Positions 1 through 8,375 of a DNA stretch of 36,125 bases are shown piece by piece. A program made the translations under genes and the position numbers. The DNA comes from Gammaproteobacteria bacterium (GTDB lineage: Bacteria > Pseudomonadota > Gammaproteobacteria > UBA9214). Where the stretch lies: positions 1-36,125 of the forward strand of contig JAOUBY010000018.1 of NCBI GenBank assembly GCA_029860045.1, read 5' to 3'. The notes below the pieces were generated by a model that saw nothing but the letters and a program-made list of their open reading frames with translations, searched no databases and was not told where the DNA came from. Positions within the stretch are counted from its first letter, which is position 1; each line of letters starts with the position of its first letter.

Positions 1-21
1 GGGGGGGCCGGGCCCGCGGTC

Positions 22-63
22 TGAAAAGCAAGGCAGGGACGGCATGTCTTTGCCGCCCCCGCC
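22..63 (-). terminator. Intrinsic terminator after the parvulin lipoprotein gene
   Basis: Read on the minus strand, the sequence just past the stop codon folds into a 12-bp GC-rich stem (52-63 with 32-43, two G-U pairs, 8-nt loop) followed by a T-containing stretch (complement of 23-31). Position and shape fit a rho-independent terminator for the leftward yciB-yciI-bolA-ppi operon. The U tract is interrupted, so efficiency is uncertain. Confidence 0.6.
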
Positions 64-72
64 AGGCATTGC

Positions 73-918
73 TTACTTGATTTCGATACTCGCCGATTCC
101 TTGATGGTCTCGATGTGCTTCTGCAGGTTCTGGTTGGTGAGCATCATCTTGATGCGTTCCTTGACGTCATCAAAGGGCGGCGGTGTGCTTTCACGCGTGT
201 CATCCAGCATGATCACGTGCCAGCCGAACTGGGTCTTCACCGGGGTCTTTGTATAGCTGCCTTTCTCCATCGCGGCAGTGGCATCGGAGAACGGCTTGAC
301 CATCTGGCCGGCACCAAACCAGCCCAGTTCACCCCCGGAAGGGCCTGAGGGGCCGGTTGACTTCTCCTTGGCGAGTTCCGAGAAATCCTGACCGCCGTCC
401 AGCAGGGAGACCACGGTGTTGGCCTCTTCCTCTGTCTCAACCAGGATGTGGCGTGCCTTGTACTCCTTGCCCCCTGTGCCGATCTTCTCGTCGTAGAGCT
501 TTTGTGCTGCTTCGTCACTGACCGGGTTGTTTTCCATGTAGTCGTTGATGGCGGCACCGGCCAGCGTGCTGCGTTGCAGCTGGTCGAGCGTGGCGGCGAC
601 CTTCGGCGTTGCAGTCAGCCCCTTGTTGTCTGCTTCCTGGCGCATCAGTTCCAGTGCAATCAGTTCGTCCAGTATGGTTTCCTGGCTGGCATCGTCGCCG
701 GCGCCCTTGCTCTTGCGCTGGTTGGCATAGACATCCAGGGCGTTTTGCGTGATGGAATTGCCGTTGACGGTTGCAATGACGGTGCCGGTAACGGCAGGTG
801 CCGGTGCCGGGCTGTCGGGCGCGGCGCTGCTGCCGGGATTCAGCGAGGAGTTCATCTGGTCGCAGCCGCCGAGGGTGATGAGGGACGCGAGTAACAGCAT
901 GTAATAACGATAATTCAT
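73..918 (-). CDS. Parvulin-type peptidyl-prolyl isomerase lipoprotein
   Basis: Encodes 281 aa. The start at 918 is chosen over an upstream in-frame ATG (987) because AAGGT lies just upstream and the protein then begins with a short hydrophobic segment ending in a lipobox (L-G-G-C, Cys19). A Pro/Ala-rich linker (about 30-45) and a SurA/PrsA-like helical part (about 48-150) precede a parvulin domain at about 153-242, with the typical ARHILV strand (His157), GGELGWF and FGWHVI motifs. The family catalyses cis-trans isomerisation of prolyl bonds and assists folding of exported proteins. Asp at +2 after the lipid Cys suggests inner-membrane retention if E. coli Lol rules apply. Last gene of a four-gene operon, 28 nt after the bolA-like gene. 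Confidence 0.93.
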   Translation of the reverse strand: MNYRYYMLLLASLITLGGCDQMNSSLNPGSSAAPDSPAPAPAVTGTVIATVNGNSITQNALDVYANQRKSKGAGDDASQETILDELIALELMRQEADNKGLTATPKVAATLDQLQRSTLAGAAINDYMENNPVSDEAAQKLYDEKIGTGGKEYKARHILVETEEEANTVVSLLDGGQDFSELAKEKSTGPSGPSGGELGWFGAGQMVKPFSDATAAMEKGSYTKTPVKTQFGWHVIMLDDTRESTPPPFDDVKERIKMMLTNQNLQKHIETIKESASIEIK

Positions 919-946
919 TGAATTTACCTTCTTGTGAATGGATAGA

Positions 947-1219
947 TCAGAATTCTTCAGGTGCCCTGGCATTGATGCTGAGAGCATGAATTTCCTGCTG
1001 CATCATATCACCTGCGGCCTCATACACCAGTCTGTGCCGCTGTATCAGGCTTTTCCCCAGGAACGCGGCAGACGTGATATCCACGATAAAGTGGCCACCA
1101 CCGCTGGCGGCACCGGCGTGACCAGCGTGTTTGGCACTCTCGTCGATGATGTCCAGGGCATCGGGTTGCAGGCCCTGTTCCAGGCGCTGACGCAGCTTTG
1201 TCACGCGTTCTTCAGACAT
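947..1219 (-). CDS. BolA/IbaG family protein
   Basis: Encodes 90 aa, the usual BolA size. The core FIVDITSAAFLGKSLIQRHR segment followed by a VYEAAGDMM-like helix and the terminal IHALSI strand are characteristic of BolA-fold proteins, which partner monothiol glutaredoxins in iron-sulfur handling and affect envelope and cell-shape genes. The start codon overlaps the stop of the upstream yciI-like gene by one base (TGATG), implying translational coupling. Whether it is a BolA or IbaG orthologue cannot be decided by eye. It lies between yciI and the parvulin lipoprotein in a compact operon. Confidence 0.9.
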   Translation of the reverse strand: MSEERVTKLRQRLEQGLQPDALDIIDESAKHAGHAGAASGGGHFIVDITSAAFLGKSLIQRHRLVYEAAGDMMQQEIHALSINARAPEEF

Positions 1220-1518
1220 CAGGGCAACACCTTCTTGAACGGCTTTACCGTGACGCTGGCATAAACGCCTGCGGCCACGTAGGGATCGCTGTCGGCCCAG
1301 TCCCGGGCCTGTTGCAGTGAGTCGAACCCGGCGACCACCAGGCTGCCGGTAAAGCCGGCATCGCCCGGATCATTGCTGTCGATGGCCGGGTGTGGACCGG
1401 CCAGTACCAGCCGTCCGTCTTCCTGCAGGGCCTGCAGGCGTTGCAGGTGGTCGGGGCGTGCCTTGAGGCGGTCGGCCAGGCTGCCGTCACGGTCCTGGCT
1501 GATAATGGCATACAGCAT
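1219..1518 (-). CDS. yciI: YciI-like protein
   Basis: Encodes 99 aa, a full-length YciI domain: N-terminal [13 protein letters not shown] strand, RPDHLQRLQ helix, AGPHPAID turn containing the conserved His, and a C-terminal [20 protein letters not shown] segment. YciI proteins have a ferredoxin-like fold similar to muconolactone isomerase; the cellular substrate is not known. The start overlaps the yciB stop by one base and the stop overlaps the bolA-like start by one base. As in enterobacteria it is adjacent to yciB. Confidence 0.92.
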   Translation of the reverse strand: MLYAIISQDRDGSLADRLKARPDHLQRLQALQEDGRLVLAGPHPAIDSNDPGDAGFTGSLVVAGFDSLQQARDWADSDPYVAAGVYASVTVKPFKKVLP

Positions 1519-2060
1519 CAGCTTTCATCCTCCCGGGATTCCATGTAGCGGCTCAGGTAAAAGGCCTGGGCGAATACGAACACCAGTGTCAGGCCCATCA
1601 TGCCGAACAGCTTGAAGTTAACCCAGGTGTCCTCGCTGAAGTTGAAGGCGACGTACAGGTTGATGAGCCCCATGAACAGGAAAAACATCACCCAGGCCAG
1701 GTTCAGTCGTGTCCAAACCGGTGCCGGCGCCTCGATGGCATGTCCCATCATGCGTTCAACCAGCGTGGTCTTGCCGATAAAACTGCTGGCCAGGAATGCC
1801 ACCCCGAAAAGCCAGTTCACCACGGTGGGTTTCCACTTGATGAATACCGGGTCATGCAGGGCCAGCGTCAGGCCGCCAAATACGATCAGGATGCCGAGCG
1901 TGATGACGTGCATCTTCTCGAACTTGCGGTGTTTCAGCCAGTACAGCCCGGTCTGCACCATTGCTGCGCCAATGGCGACAGCGGTCGCGACATAGATGTC
2001 ATACGTCTTGTACGCGATAAAGAACAGGATGATGGGGAACAGGTCAAAGAGAAATTTCAT
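1518..2060 (-). CDS. yciB: Inner membrane-spanning protein YciB (septation protein A)
   Basis: Encodes 180 aa from the ATG at 2060, matching the usual 179-180 aa. A longer frame begins at 2105, but its extra 15 residues (QARINQHNYSDH) are polar and untypical. The family start [18 protein letters not shown] is clear. About five hydrophobic segments follow, with the conserved [10 protein letters not shown] and LNLAWVMFF regions. YciB is an inner-membrane protein linked to septation, cell-envelope synthesis and osmotic resistance. First gene of the operon yciB-yciI-bolA-ppi. Confidence 0.95.
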   Translation of the reverse strand: MKFLFDLFPIILFFIAYKTYDIYVATAVAIGAAMVQTGLYWLKHRKFEKMHVITLGILIVFGGLTLALHDPVFIKWKPTVVNWLFGVAFLASSFIGKTTLVERMMGHAIEAPAPVWTRLNLAWVMFFLFMGLINLYVAFNFSEDTWVNFKLFGMMGLTLVFVFAQAFYLSRYMESREDES

Positions 2061-2233
2061 GTGGTCACTGTAGTTATGTTGATTTATGCGGGCTTGCCGC
2101 CCCAAAGGGCGTAAATCATAGTCTTTTTGCGGTGTCGTTTAAACCGTGGGATTGGTCGGGATTGTCTGCCGGGTATTTGCCATTGCCGCGCTACGCGCGC
2201 GATGATGAGGTTTTCCGGGTAGTCAGGGCCTCC

Positions 2234-2962
2234 CTAGTGCAACGAGCGGTCCATGCTCCACTGACGGTGGTATTTTTCCATGACCTTGCGCACAGATTCC
2301 GGATAATCCAGTGCATCCATCTGTTGTATGCCCTCGGTGAAGAACTGTCTGGCATCCTCCGGCAACTTGCTGGTCAGCTGCGCGAAGGCCTGCTCCATCA
2401 GTGCGGTGTTGTGGCTGCGGGTGGCAATGATGCTCTGGTTCAGCAGCAGCACGCGCCATGGCCGGCCGGGGTTTATCTTTTCCAGGTCCTGGCTGATTAC
2501 CGGTGATACCGCGGCGATGATCTGGCCGATCACCCCGCTCAATGCTTCAAGCTTGTCGGGATCGCGGATGGTGTTTGCATAGCGGGCCAGTGCATCGACG
2601 ACCGGCTCCAGCGTGTCGATTAATCCGCCACGCTGTGCCACCCACAGGGCGATATCGATAATCAACGCGGCCTGTTCCATTTTAAGGCCACCTGGCTGAT
2701 GCTGTTCGATCTCCGCGGACAGGCCTTCGGCCAGGCGCAGTGCATATTCACCGATCTCGGTGACATCGGTGCCGGCTGCCCGGTCCGCCGCCGCGTGGTC
2801 GGCGTCGAGCCGCTGCATGACCTCAACCAGTTGCCCAAACGCCTGTACCAGCTCAGCCGCTCCGGATTGTTCCGTAGCGGCGGGTGCTGTGCTGTTGCAG
2901 GCATCAAGTGTTTCGGAAATGAGGTGCCGGATGTTGTCCAGTTGACCGCCGGGTATATCCAT
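2234..2962 (-). CDS. Hypothetical protein, predicted soluble and helical
   Basis: Encodes 242 aa starting MDIPGGQLDNIRH. No signal peptide, membrane segment or recognisable catalytic motif is visible. The composition is rich in Ala, Leu, Glu and Gln, and the pattern suggests an all-helical bundle with alternating acidic and hydrophobic faces. Repeated phrases such as ALIIDIALWVAQRGGLIDTL and LSGVIGQIIAAVSPVIS look like amphipathic helices. It lies between yciB (same strand, 173-nt gap) and rnm (divergent). Codon use resembles the neighbours, so it is probably a resident gene. Function is not recognised. Confidence 0.75.
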   Translation of the reverse strand: MDIPGGQLDNIRHLISETLDACNSTAPAATEQSGAAELVQAFGQLVEVMQRLDADHAAADRAAGTDVTEIGEYALRLAEGLSAEIEQHQPGGLKMEQAALIIDIALWVAQRGGLIDTLEPVVDALARYANTIRDPDKLEALSGVIGQIIAAVSPVISQDLEKINPGRPWRVLLLNQSIIATRSHNTALMEQAFAQLTSKLPEDARQFFTEGIQQMDALDYPESVRKVMEKYHRQWSMDRSLH

Positions 2963-3089
2963 ACAGGTTCACTCGCAATGATTGTTGCCAATGGTAACAG
3001 TGTTGGATGGATGTCCGCGATAAGGTGAAATCCCACCCCGTTTGTGTGTAACACCCCATTCGCTCCAGACCTCCTGTAGAATAGTACGA

Positions 3090-3935
3090 ATGTCTGCAAA
3101 TTATGACCTGCACAGCCATTCACTTGCCTCGGACGGCACCCTGGCGCCGGGCGCGTTATTGCGCGCCGCGCATGACGGTGGTGTGGATGTGCTGGCACTG
3201 ACCGACCATGACACCACCGACGGAATCGCCGCGGCGGCTGCCGCTGCCGGCGAGCTCGGTATGCAACTGGTGCCGGGCGTGGAGATTTCGGTGAGCTGGC
3301 AGGCACAGACCATTCACGTACTGGGTATCGGTATCGATCCAGCCAGCGCGGCATTGCAGGCGGGATTGTCCGGACTGCGTGATTTTCGTGACTGGCGTGC
3401 CGAGGAGATTGGCCGGCGACTGGCACGGGCCGGGATCGGTGGCGCGTACACTGGAGCGCGGGCGCTTGCCCGGGGGAACATTGTCAGCCGCACGCACTTC
3501 GCGCATTTTCTGGTCGAGCAGGGCCATGCGAAAAACGTGCGCGAGGTGTTCCGGCGTTTCCTGGTACACAACAAGCCGGGCTATGTCTCCGGCAAGTGGG
3601 CAGAAATGGAGGCGGCGCTGGGCTGGATTCGCGGGGCCGGTGGCCTGGCCCTGATTGCCCACCCGGCGCGCTATCGCATGACGGCCAGCAAGTTGCGCCG
3701 GCTGGTGGGTGAATTCCGCGAATGTGGCGGGGTCGGCATGGAAGTGGTCTCGGGCAGTCACACGCGCGATAACATCCAGACCATGGCGGCGCTGTGCCGC
3801 AACGAGGGCCTGCTGGCGTCCAGTGGTTCGGATTATCACGGTCCGGAAAACTGCTGGATCAAGCTGGGGCAGTTACCGGCGCTGCCGGCCGGCTGCACCC
3901 CGGTGTGGGAGAGTGAGCACTGGCCGATGCAGTGA
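3090..3935 (+). CDS. rnm: PHP-domain phosphoesterase, RNase AM (YciV/TrpH family)
   Basis: Encodes 281 aa from ATG 3090; an upstream in-frame ATG (3042) would add residues unlike the family. Metal-binding PHP motifs are visible: DLHSHSLASDGT near the N-terminus, LTDHDTTDG, PGVEISV, LIAHPARYR and the C-terminal GSDYHG. E. coli RNase AM (YciV) is a 5'-3' exoribonuclease/phosphatase that trims 5' ends of rRNAs and degrades short RNAs and 3',5'-nucleoside bisphosphates. The yciV-yciO neighbourhood is conserved here, with yciO next downstream. Confidence 0.93.
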   Translation: MSANYDLHSHSLASDGTLAPGALLRAAHDGGVDVLALTDHDTTDGIAAAAAAAGELGMQLVPGVEISVSWQAQTIHVLGIGIDPASAALQAGLSGLRDFRDWRAEEIGRRLARAGIGGAYTGARALARGNIVSRTHFAHFLVEQGHAKNVREVFRRFLVHNKPGYVSGKWAEMEAALGWIRGAGGLALIAHPARYRMTASKLRRLVGEFRECGGVGMEVVSGSHTRDNIQTMAALCRNEGLLASSGSDYHGPENCWIKLGQLPALPAGCTPVWESEHWPMQ

Positions 3936-3948
3936 TGGCAGGAATATA

Positions 3949-4043
3949 GCCACGCAGAACGCGGAAGAAAAAGAAACTGCGTGCTGATTGTTCATGTACA
4001 CCCTGTGCCGGGCTTAGATGAATTGTTTCTTCTCTGTGGCGAG
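3949..4043. repeat. Degenerate palindromic intergenic repeat (low confidence)
   Basis: Between rnm and yciO, GCCACGCAGAACGCGGAAGA (from 3949) is matched about 75 nt later by an imperfect inverted copy around GTTTCTTCTCTGTGGCGAG (ending 4043). This resembles the dispersed CACGGAAGA-type palindromes seen between genes in several proteobacteria. The copy is degraded and its family assignment is from memory. Confidence 0.35.
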
Positions 4044-4107
4044 TCTCTTGTAATGCTTATTTCGCGCGCTGTGACTGTGCGCAAACTGATTTTATGATTG
4101 GATACAC

Positions 4108-4731
4108 ATGAGCCAGTTTTTCCAGATTCATCCGGTCAACCCGCAGCAGCGGCTGATCCGCAATGCGGTTGATATCATCCGCGCCGACGGGCTGGTGGCG
4201 TACCCGACCGATTCCAGTTACGCGCTGGGTTGCCGGGTCGGCGACAAGCGCGGCATGGAACGCATACGCCGTATCCGCGAGCTGGGTGAATCGCACAATT
4301 TTACCCTGGTGTGTCGCGACCTCTCGGAGATTGCCAGTTATGCAAAGGTGGACAACAGCGCCTACCGCCTGATGAAGTCACTGACGCCGGGACCGTACAC
4401 CTTTATCCTGCGTGCCACCCACGAGGTGCCGCGTCGCCTGCAGCAGGGAAAGCGCAAGACCATCGGTATCCGTGTGCCGGATCACCCCATTACGCTGGCG
4501 TTGCTGGGCGAACTGGGAGAGCCGTTAATGAGTTCCACGCTGATCCTGCCGGGGCGCGACCATCCGGAGACCGATGCGCACGATATCCGTGAACGGCTGG
4601 AGCATGAGCTGGACCTGGTCATCGATGGCGGCAATTGCGGGCTGGAGCCGACCACGGTCGTTGATCTGGTGGACGGGTCGGCGCAGGTGCTACGCAGGGG
4701 TCGCGGTTCGACCGAGGGGTTCGGACAGTAA
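4108..4731 (+). CDS. yciO: YciO, Sua5/YrdC/YciO-family protein
   Basis: Encodes 207 aa. The YrdC-like fold is recognisable: VAYPTDSSYALGC near residues 30-42, SHNFTLVCRDLSEIASYAKV, SLTPGPYTFILRAT and IGIRVPDHPI. The length matches YciO, which lacks the C-terminal Sua5 domain. YrdC and Sua5 form threonylcarbamoyl-AMP for tRNA t6A synthesis; the YciO branch has weak or uncertain activity of this type. Preceded by rnm, as in enterobacteria, and followed after 33 nt by the M50 protease gene. Confidence 0.92.
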   Translation: MSQFFQIHPVNPQQRLIRNAVDIIRADGLVAYPTDSSYALGCRVGDKRGMERIRRIRELGESHNFTLVCRDLSEIASYAKVDNSAYRLMKSLTPGPYTFILRATHEVPRRLQQGKRKTIGIRVPDHPITLALLGELGEPLMSSTLILPGRDHPETDAHDIRERLEHELDLVIDGGNCGLEPTTVVDLVDGSAQVLRRGRGSTEGFGQ

Positions 4732-4764
4732 TGCAATCGGCAGTCACAGGGTTATAATCCGCCG

Positions 4765-5448
4765 ATGTTCACCCTCAGTCTTGTGCAAAAGATCTCCATC
4801 TGGGTCGTTCCCGTGCTGCTGGCCATCACCGTGCACGAGGTCACGCACGGCTGGGTGGCGTCACGACTGGGCGACAAGACGGCACTGATGCTCGGGCGGC
4901 TCACGCTCAACCCGCTCAAGCATGTCGATCCGGTGGGGACTATCCTGATACCCGGTATGTTGCTGTTGTTGCAAAGCGGTTTCATTTTCGGTTACGCAAA
5001 ACCGGTACCGGTGGACTGGCGTAACCTGCACCATCCCAAGCGCGATATGGCCATTGTTGCCATCGCCGGGCCGCTGTCCAACCTGGCTATGGGGGTCTGC
5101 TGGGCGCTGCTGATCCGGGTGGGTGCCATGCTGGGTGAGGCTGGAACGGCGCTGCTGTACATGGGTATCGCCGGCATCTTTATCAATACCATCCTGATGG
5201 TGCTGAACCTGTTGCCGTTGCCGCCGCTGGATGGCGGGCGCGTGCTGACCGGCCTGTTACCGGGGCCGCTGGCGTACAAATTCAGCCGCATCGAACCCTA
5301 TGGCTTCTTCATCCTGATCGGCCTGCTCGTCACCGGCGTGCTGGGTCTGATACTGTGGCCCCTGATGGGCCTCGTACTGGCCGTGCTGCTGCCCGTTTCC
5401 GGTTTGCAGCCCGATGAGTTCATGCGGGTGCTGAAAGCGCTCATGTAA
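4765..5448 (+). CDS. M50-family (site-2 protease-like) membrane metalloprotease
   Basis: Encodes 227 aa with about five to six hydrophobic segments. The zinc-binding HEVTH motif is at residues 24-28 inside the first membrane segment, and the third ligand is in NLLPLPPLDGGRVL (Asp156). This is the short, PDZ-less group of the M50 family, commonly found just upstream of trpS in gammaproteobacteria. Members are predicted intramembrane zinc proteases of unknown substrate. The trpS RBS begins 4 nt past the stop, so the two are probably co-transcribed. Confidence 0.92.
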   Translation: MFTLSLVQKISIWVVPVLLAITVHEVTHGWVASRLGDKTALMLGRLTLNPLKHVDPVGTILIPGMLLLLQSGFIFGYAKPVPVDWRNLHHPKRDMAIVAIAGPLSNLAMGVCWALLIRVGAMLGEAGTALLYMGIAGIFINTILMVLNLLPLPPLDGGRVLTGLLPGPLAYKFSRIEPYGFFILIGLLVTGVLGLILWPLMGLVLAVLLPVSGLQPDEFMRVLKALM

Positions 5449-5452
5449 ACAC

Positions 5453-5457
5453 GGGAG
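5453..5457 (+). promoter_or_regulatory. Ribosome binding site fixing the TTG start of trpS
   Basis: GGGAG lies 6 nt before TTG 5464. It supports that TTG as start, because the next in-frame ATG would delete the first strand of the tRNA synthetase fold. Confidence 0.7.
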
Positions 5458-5463
5458 ATTCTC

Positions 5464-6675
5464 TTGGTTAGTCTGAACAACAACAGCCGGGTCCTGTCCG
5501 GTATGCGACCCACCGGCCAGCTGCACCTGGGCCACTATCACGGCGTATTGAAGAACTGGGTCAAGCTGCAGCAGGAGTTCGACTGTTTCTTCTTCGTCGC
5601 CGACTGGCATGCGCTTACCACGCACTACGAGGAGTCGCACATCATCGCCGAAAGCGTCTGGGACATGGTGATCGACTGGCTGGCTGCAGGCGTCAACCCC
5701 GGCTCGGCACAGCTGTTCATCCAGTCGCAGGTGCCGGAACACGCGGAGTTGCACCTGTTGCTGTCCATGGTGACCCCGCTCGGCTGGCTGGAGCGCGTGC
5801 CAAGCTACAAGGATCAGCAGGAGAAACTGCGCGAACGTGATCTCGCCACGTACGGCTTTCTCGGCTACCCGCTGCTGCAGAGTGCCGACATCCTCATCTA
5901 TGGTGCCGACAAGGTGCCGGTCGGCGAGGACCAGGTTGCGCACGTGGAACTGACGCGCGAGGTGGCGCGACGCTTTAATCATATCTACGGGCGCGAGGCC
6001 GGCTTCGAGGAAGCGGCCGAGGCAGCCATCAAGAAAATGGGCAAGAAAAACGCCAAGCTGTTCCGACAACTGATGAAACGTTACCAGGAACAGGGCGAAC
6101 ACGATGCCGTGGAGGTCGCCCATGCGCTGTTGAAAGAGCAGCAGAACCTGGCGCTCAGTGATCGCGAGCGCCTGCTCGGTTACCTGGAAGGGGGCGGGCG
6201 TGTGATTCTCATGGAGCCGTCCGCGCTGCTGACGCCGGCGTCGAAGATGCCGGGACTGGATGGTCAGAAGATGTCCAAGTCCTACAACAACACCATCAGC
6301 CTGCGCGAGGACCCGGATGCGGTGCAGGAAAAGCTGCGCACCATGCCGACCGACCCGGCGCGTGTGCGCCGTACCGACCCGGGCAACCCGAAGGTGTGCC
6401 CGGTCTGGCAGTTGCACGAGGTGTATTCGAATGACGAGGTGAAGGACTGGGTACAGGAAGGCTGCACCACGGCGGGGATCGGTTGTCTGGATTGTAAACA
6501 ACCCATCATCGAGGCGGTGCTGAACGAATTGAAACCCATCCAGGAGCGGGCGCGCGAGTTCGAACAGGACTCGGGCCGTGTGCGCGCCATTATCAACGAG
6601 GGATCGGAGGCGGCGCGTGATGTCGCGCGCCAGACGCTGGATGAAGTGCGCCAGGTGATGGGCCTGAAATACTAG
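5464..6675 (+). CDS. trpS: Tryptophanyl-tRNA synthetase
   Basis: Encodes 403 aa, using TTG as start codon with GGGAG 6 nt upstream. Class I signatures are present: the HIGH-like TGQLHLGHYHG near residues 16-26 and KMSKS at 269-273 within GLDGQKMSKSYNN. The VTPLGWLERVPSYKDQQ segment is typical of TrpS. It charges tRNA-Trp using ATP. The protein is longer than the roughly 334-aa E. coli enzyme because of a Lys- and Glu-rich insertion (about 175-235), which belongs to a longer TrpS subclass rather than a fusion. A Cys-containing stretch (CTTAGIGCLDC) near the C-terminus is also typical of that longer form. Confidence 0.96.
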   Translation: MVSLNNNSRVLSGMRPTGQLHLGHYHGVLKNWVKLQQEFDCFFFVADWHALTTHYEESHIIAESVWDMVIDWLAAGVNPGSAQLFIQSQVPEHAELHLLLSMVTPLGWLERVPSYKDQQEKLRERDLATYGFLGYPLLQSADILIYGADKVPVGEDQVAHVELTREVARRFNHIYGREAGFEEAAEAAIKKMGKKNAKLFRQLMKRYQEQGEHDAVEVAHALLKEQQNLALSDRERLLGYLEGGGRVILMEPSALLTPASKMPGLDGQKMSKSYNNTISLREDPDAVQEKLRTMPTDPARVRRTDPGNPKVCPVWQLHEVYSNDEVKDWVQEGCTTAGIGCLDCKQPIIEAVLNELKPIQERAREFEQDSGRVRAIINEGSEAARDVARQTLDEVRQVMGLKY

Positions 6676-6737
6676 CGATTTTATCAGGCAAATCATGCAA
6701 AAAAGACGACATTCCGGGTGCAATAGGGTAATATCCT

Positions 6738-6759
6738 GCAAACGGCATCGGTCGTTTGC
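6738..6759. promoter_or_regulatory. Short hairpin in the scpA leader
   Basis: GCAAACG (6738-6744) and CGTTTGC (6753-6759) form a 7-bp stem with an 8-nt loop, 12 nt before the scpA start. It has no U tract and could affect translation or be incidental. Confidence 0.35.
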
Positions 6760-6771
6760 TTGAGGTAGTCA

Positions 6772-7653
6772 ATGAGCGAAAGTCCTGGTCAAGAAGCCAC
6801 ACCCGATATCCATCCTCAGGAAGAACTTCCCCTCGCCATCGTCAAGGGCAAGGCCCTCGAATCACTGCCGCAAGATCTGTATATCCCGCCGGAGGCGCTG
6901 GAGGTCTTTCTCGAGGCCTTTGAGGGGCCGCTGGACCTGTTGCTGTACCTGATCCGCAAGGAAAACCTCGACATTACCGACATTCCGGTGGCCGATATAA
7001 CGCGCCAATATGTTGAATATATTGAACTTATGCAGGAAATGCAGCTGGAGCTGGCCGGCGAGTACCTGGTCATGTCCGCGATGCTGGCAGAGATCAAGTC
7101 ACGCATGCTGCTGCCGCGCCCGGCCGGTATCGAAGAGGACGAGGATGATCCGCGTGCCGAACTGATCCGGCGCCTGCAGGAGTACGAGCGCTACAAACAG
7201 GCGGCGGAAGACCTCGACGTGCTGCCGCGGCTGGGCCGCGACGTGTTCCAGACCAGTGCCGAGCCCCCCGAACAAAAAGTGGTGCAGATGCCGGCGGAGG
7301 TCGAACTGCAGGACCTGATAGCGGCATTCCAGGAAGTCATGCAGCGCGCCTCGATGTATGCCCATCACCACGTGCAGATGGAGGCGCTGTCGGTACGCGA
7401 GCGCATGTCCATCGTGCTAAGCAAGGTAGACAGCACGCACTTCACCAGTTTCTCCGAGCTGTTCACGCCCGAGGAAGGGCGCATGGGCGTGGTGGTCACG
7501 TTCCTGGCGATCCTTGAACTGGTCAAGGAATCTCTGCTGGAGCTGACCCAGGGCGAGGCGTTCGCGCCGATCCATGTCAAGGCCGCATCGCGCGTTGAAC
7601 AGCCCGGTGCAGCAGATGCCGAACCTGCCAGCAACGAGCCGGCCACAGCCTGA
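6772..7653 (+). CDS. scpA: Segregation and condensation protein A
   Basis: Encodes 293 aa. After a variable 40-residue head comes the canonical ScpA start LEAFEGPLDLLLYLIRKENLDI and the DITRQYVEYIELM helix. The EYERYKQAAEDL linker and a C-terminal winged-helix part (SFSELFTPEEGRMGVVVTFLAILEL) follow. ScpA is the kleisin that bridges SMC heads with ScpB for chromosome segregation. The tail (about 275-293) is Ala/Pro/Glu-rich and probably disordered. scpB starts 10 nt after the stop. The 96-nt leader contains a small hairpin. Confidence 0.96.
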   Translation: MSESPGQEATPDIHPQEELPLAIVKGKALESLPQDLYIPPEALEVFLEAFEGPLDLLLYLIRKENLDITDIPVADITRQYVEYIELMQEMQLELAGEYLVMSAMLAEIKSRMLLPRPAGIEEDEDDPRAELIRRLQEYERYKQAAEDLDVLPRLGRDVFQTSAEPPEQKVVQMPAEVELQDLIAAFQEVMQRASMYAHHHVQMEALSVRERMSIVLSKVDSTHFTSFSELFTPEEGRMGVVVTFLAILELVKESLLELTQGEAFAPIHVKAASRVEQPGAADAEPASNEPATA

Positions 7654-7663
7654 GTTGATAACG

Positions 7664-8347
7664 ATGGAAACTGCACAACTAAAACTGATCCTTGAAGCCA
7701 TCCTGCTGGCCGCCGGCCGCCCGCTAAACATCGACCAGTTGCTGGCCATGTTCGATCTGCATGAGCAGCCGGAGCGCGGCGCGATTCGCGAGGCCATCGC
7801 GCTGCTGAAGGAAGACTATGACGAACGCGGCATCAATGTTGCTGAAGTCGCCGGCGGTTACCGTATCCAGGTGCGTGACACCATGCAGCCCTGGATCGCC
7901 AAACTGTGGGAAGAAAAACCGGCACGATACTCCCGCGCGCTGCTGGAAACTCTTTCGCTGATTGCCTATCGTCAACCGATCACGCGTGGCGAGATCGAAG
8001 AGGTGCGCGGCGTTACTGTCAGCAGTTCGATCATGAAAACCCTGCTGGAACGCGAATGGGTGCACGTGGTCGGGCACCGCGATGTGCCGGGTCGACCGGC
8101 CATGTACGGCACCACCAAACAGTTTCTCAATTACTTCAGTCTGAAGAGTCTCAATGAGTTGCCGTCACTGGCCGAACTGCGCGACCTGGCTGCCATCGGC
8201 AAGGACCTGCAGCTGGACCTCAACGACATTCCCGGTATCGTGACCGAGTCAGCCAATGACCAGGCGGAAACAGAAGACGAGACCGTCACGGAAGAACTGT
8301 CATCGGTTGAATCGTCTAACGACGATAACGTCGCGACACTGCACTGA
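7664..8347 (+). CDS. scpB: Segregation and condensation protein B
   Basis: Encodes 227 aa. The ATG at 7664 is chosen because METAQLKLILEAILLAAGRPL is the family start; the same frame is open back to 7574 inside scpA but encodes nothing ScpB-like. Two winged-helix domains are seen, with hallmark YSRALLETLSLIAYRQPITR and VRGVTVSSSIMKTLLEREWV, then the GRPAMYGTTKQFLNYF segment. It dimerises and binds ScpA in the condensin complex. The C-terminal 30 residues are acidic and Ser/Thr-rich. Confidence 0.96.
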   Translation: METAQLKLILEAILLAAGRPLNIDQLLAMFDLHEQPERGAIREAIALLKEDYDERGINVAEVAGGYRIQVRDTMQPWIAKLWEEKPARYSRALLETLSLIAYRQPITRGEIEEVRGVTVSSSIMKTLLEREWVHVVGHRDVPGRPAMYGTTKQFLNYFSLKSLNELPSLAELRDLAAIGKDLQLDLNDIPGIVTESANDQAETEDETVTEELSSVESSNDDNVATLH

Positions 8348-8375
8348 CCCCTGAGCGGGGTTGGCATAATTCCCC

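Noticed and set aside
2662-3426. 254-aa minus-strand frame spanning the divergent promoter region
   Set aside because: It overlaps both rnm and the 242-aa gene out of frame and is Arg/Pro/His-rich; no RBS.
5257-6741. 494-aa open frame on the minus strand
   Set aside because: It lies antisense to trpS, whose product is certain; the composition is low-complexity His/Leu/Arg/Gln typical of antisense GC-rich frames.
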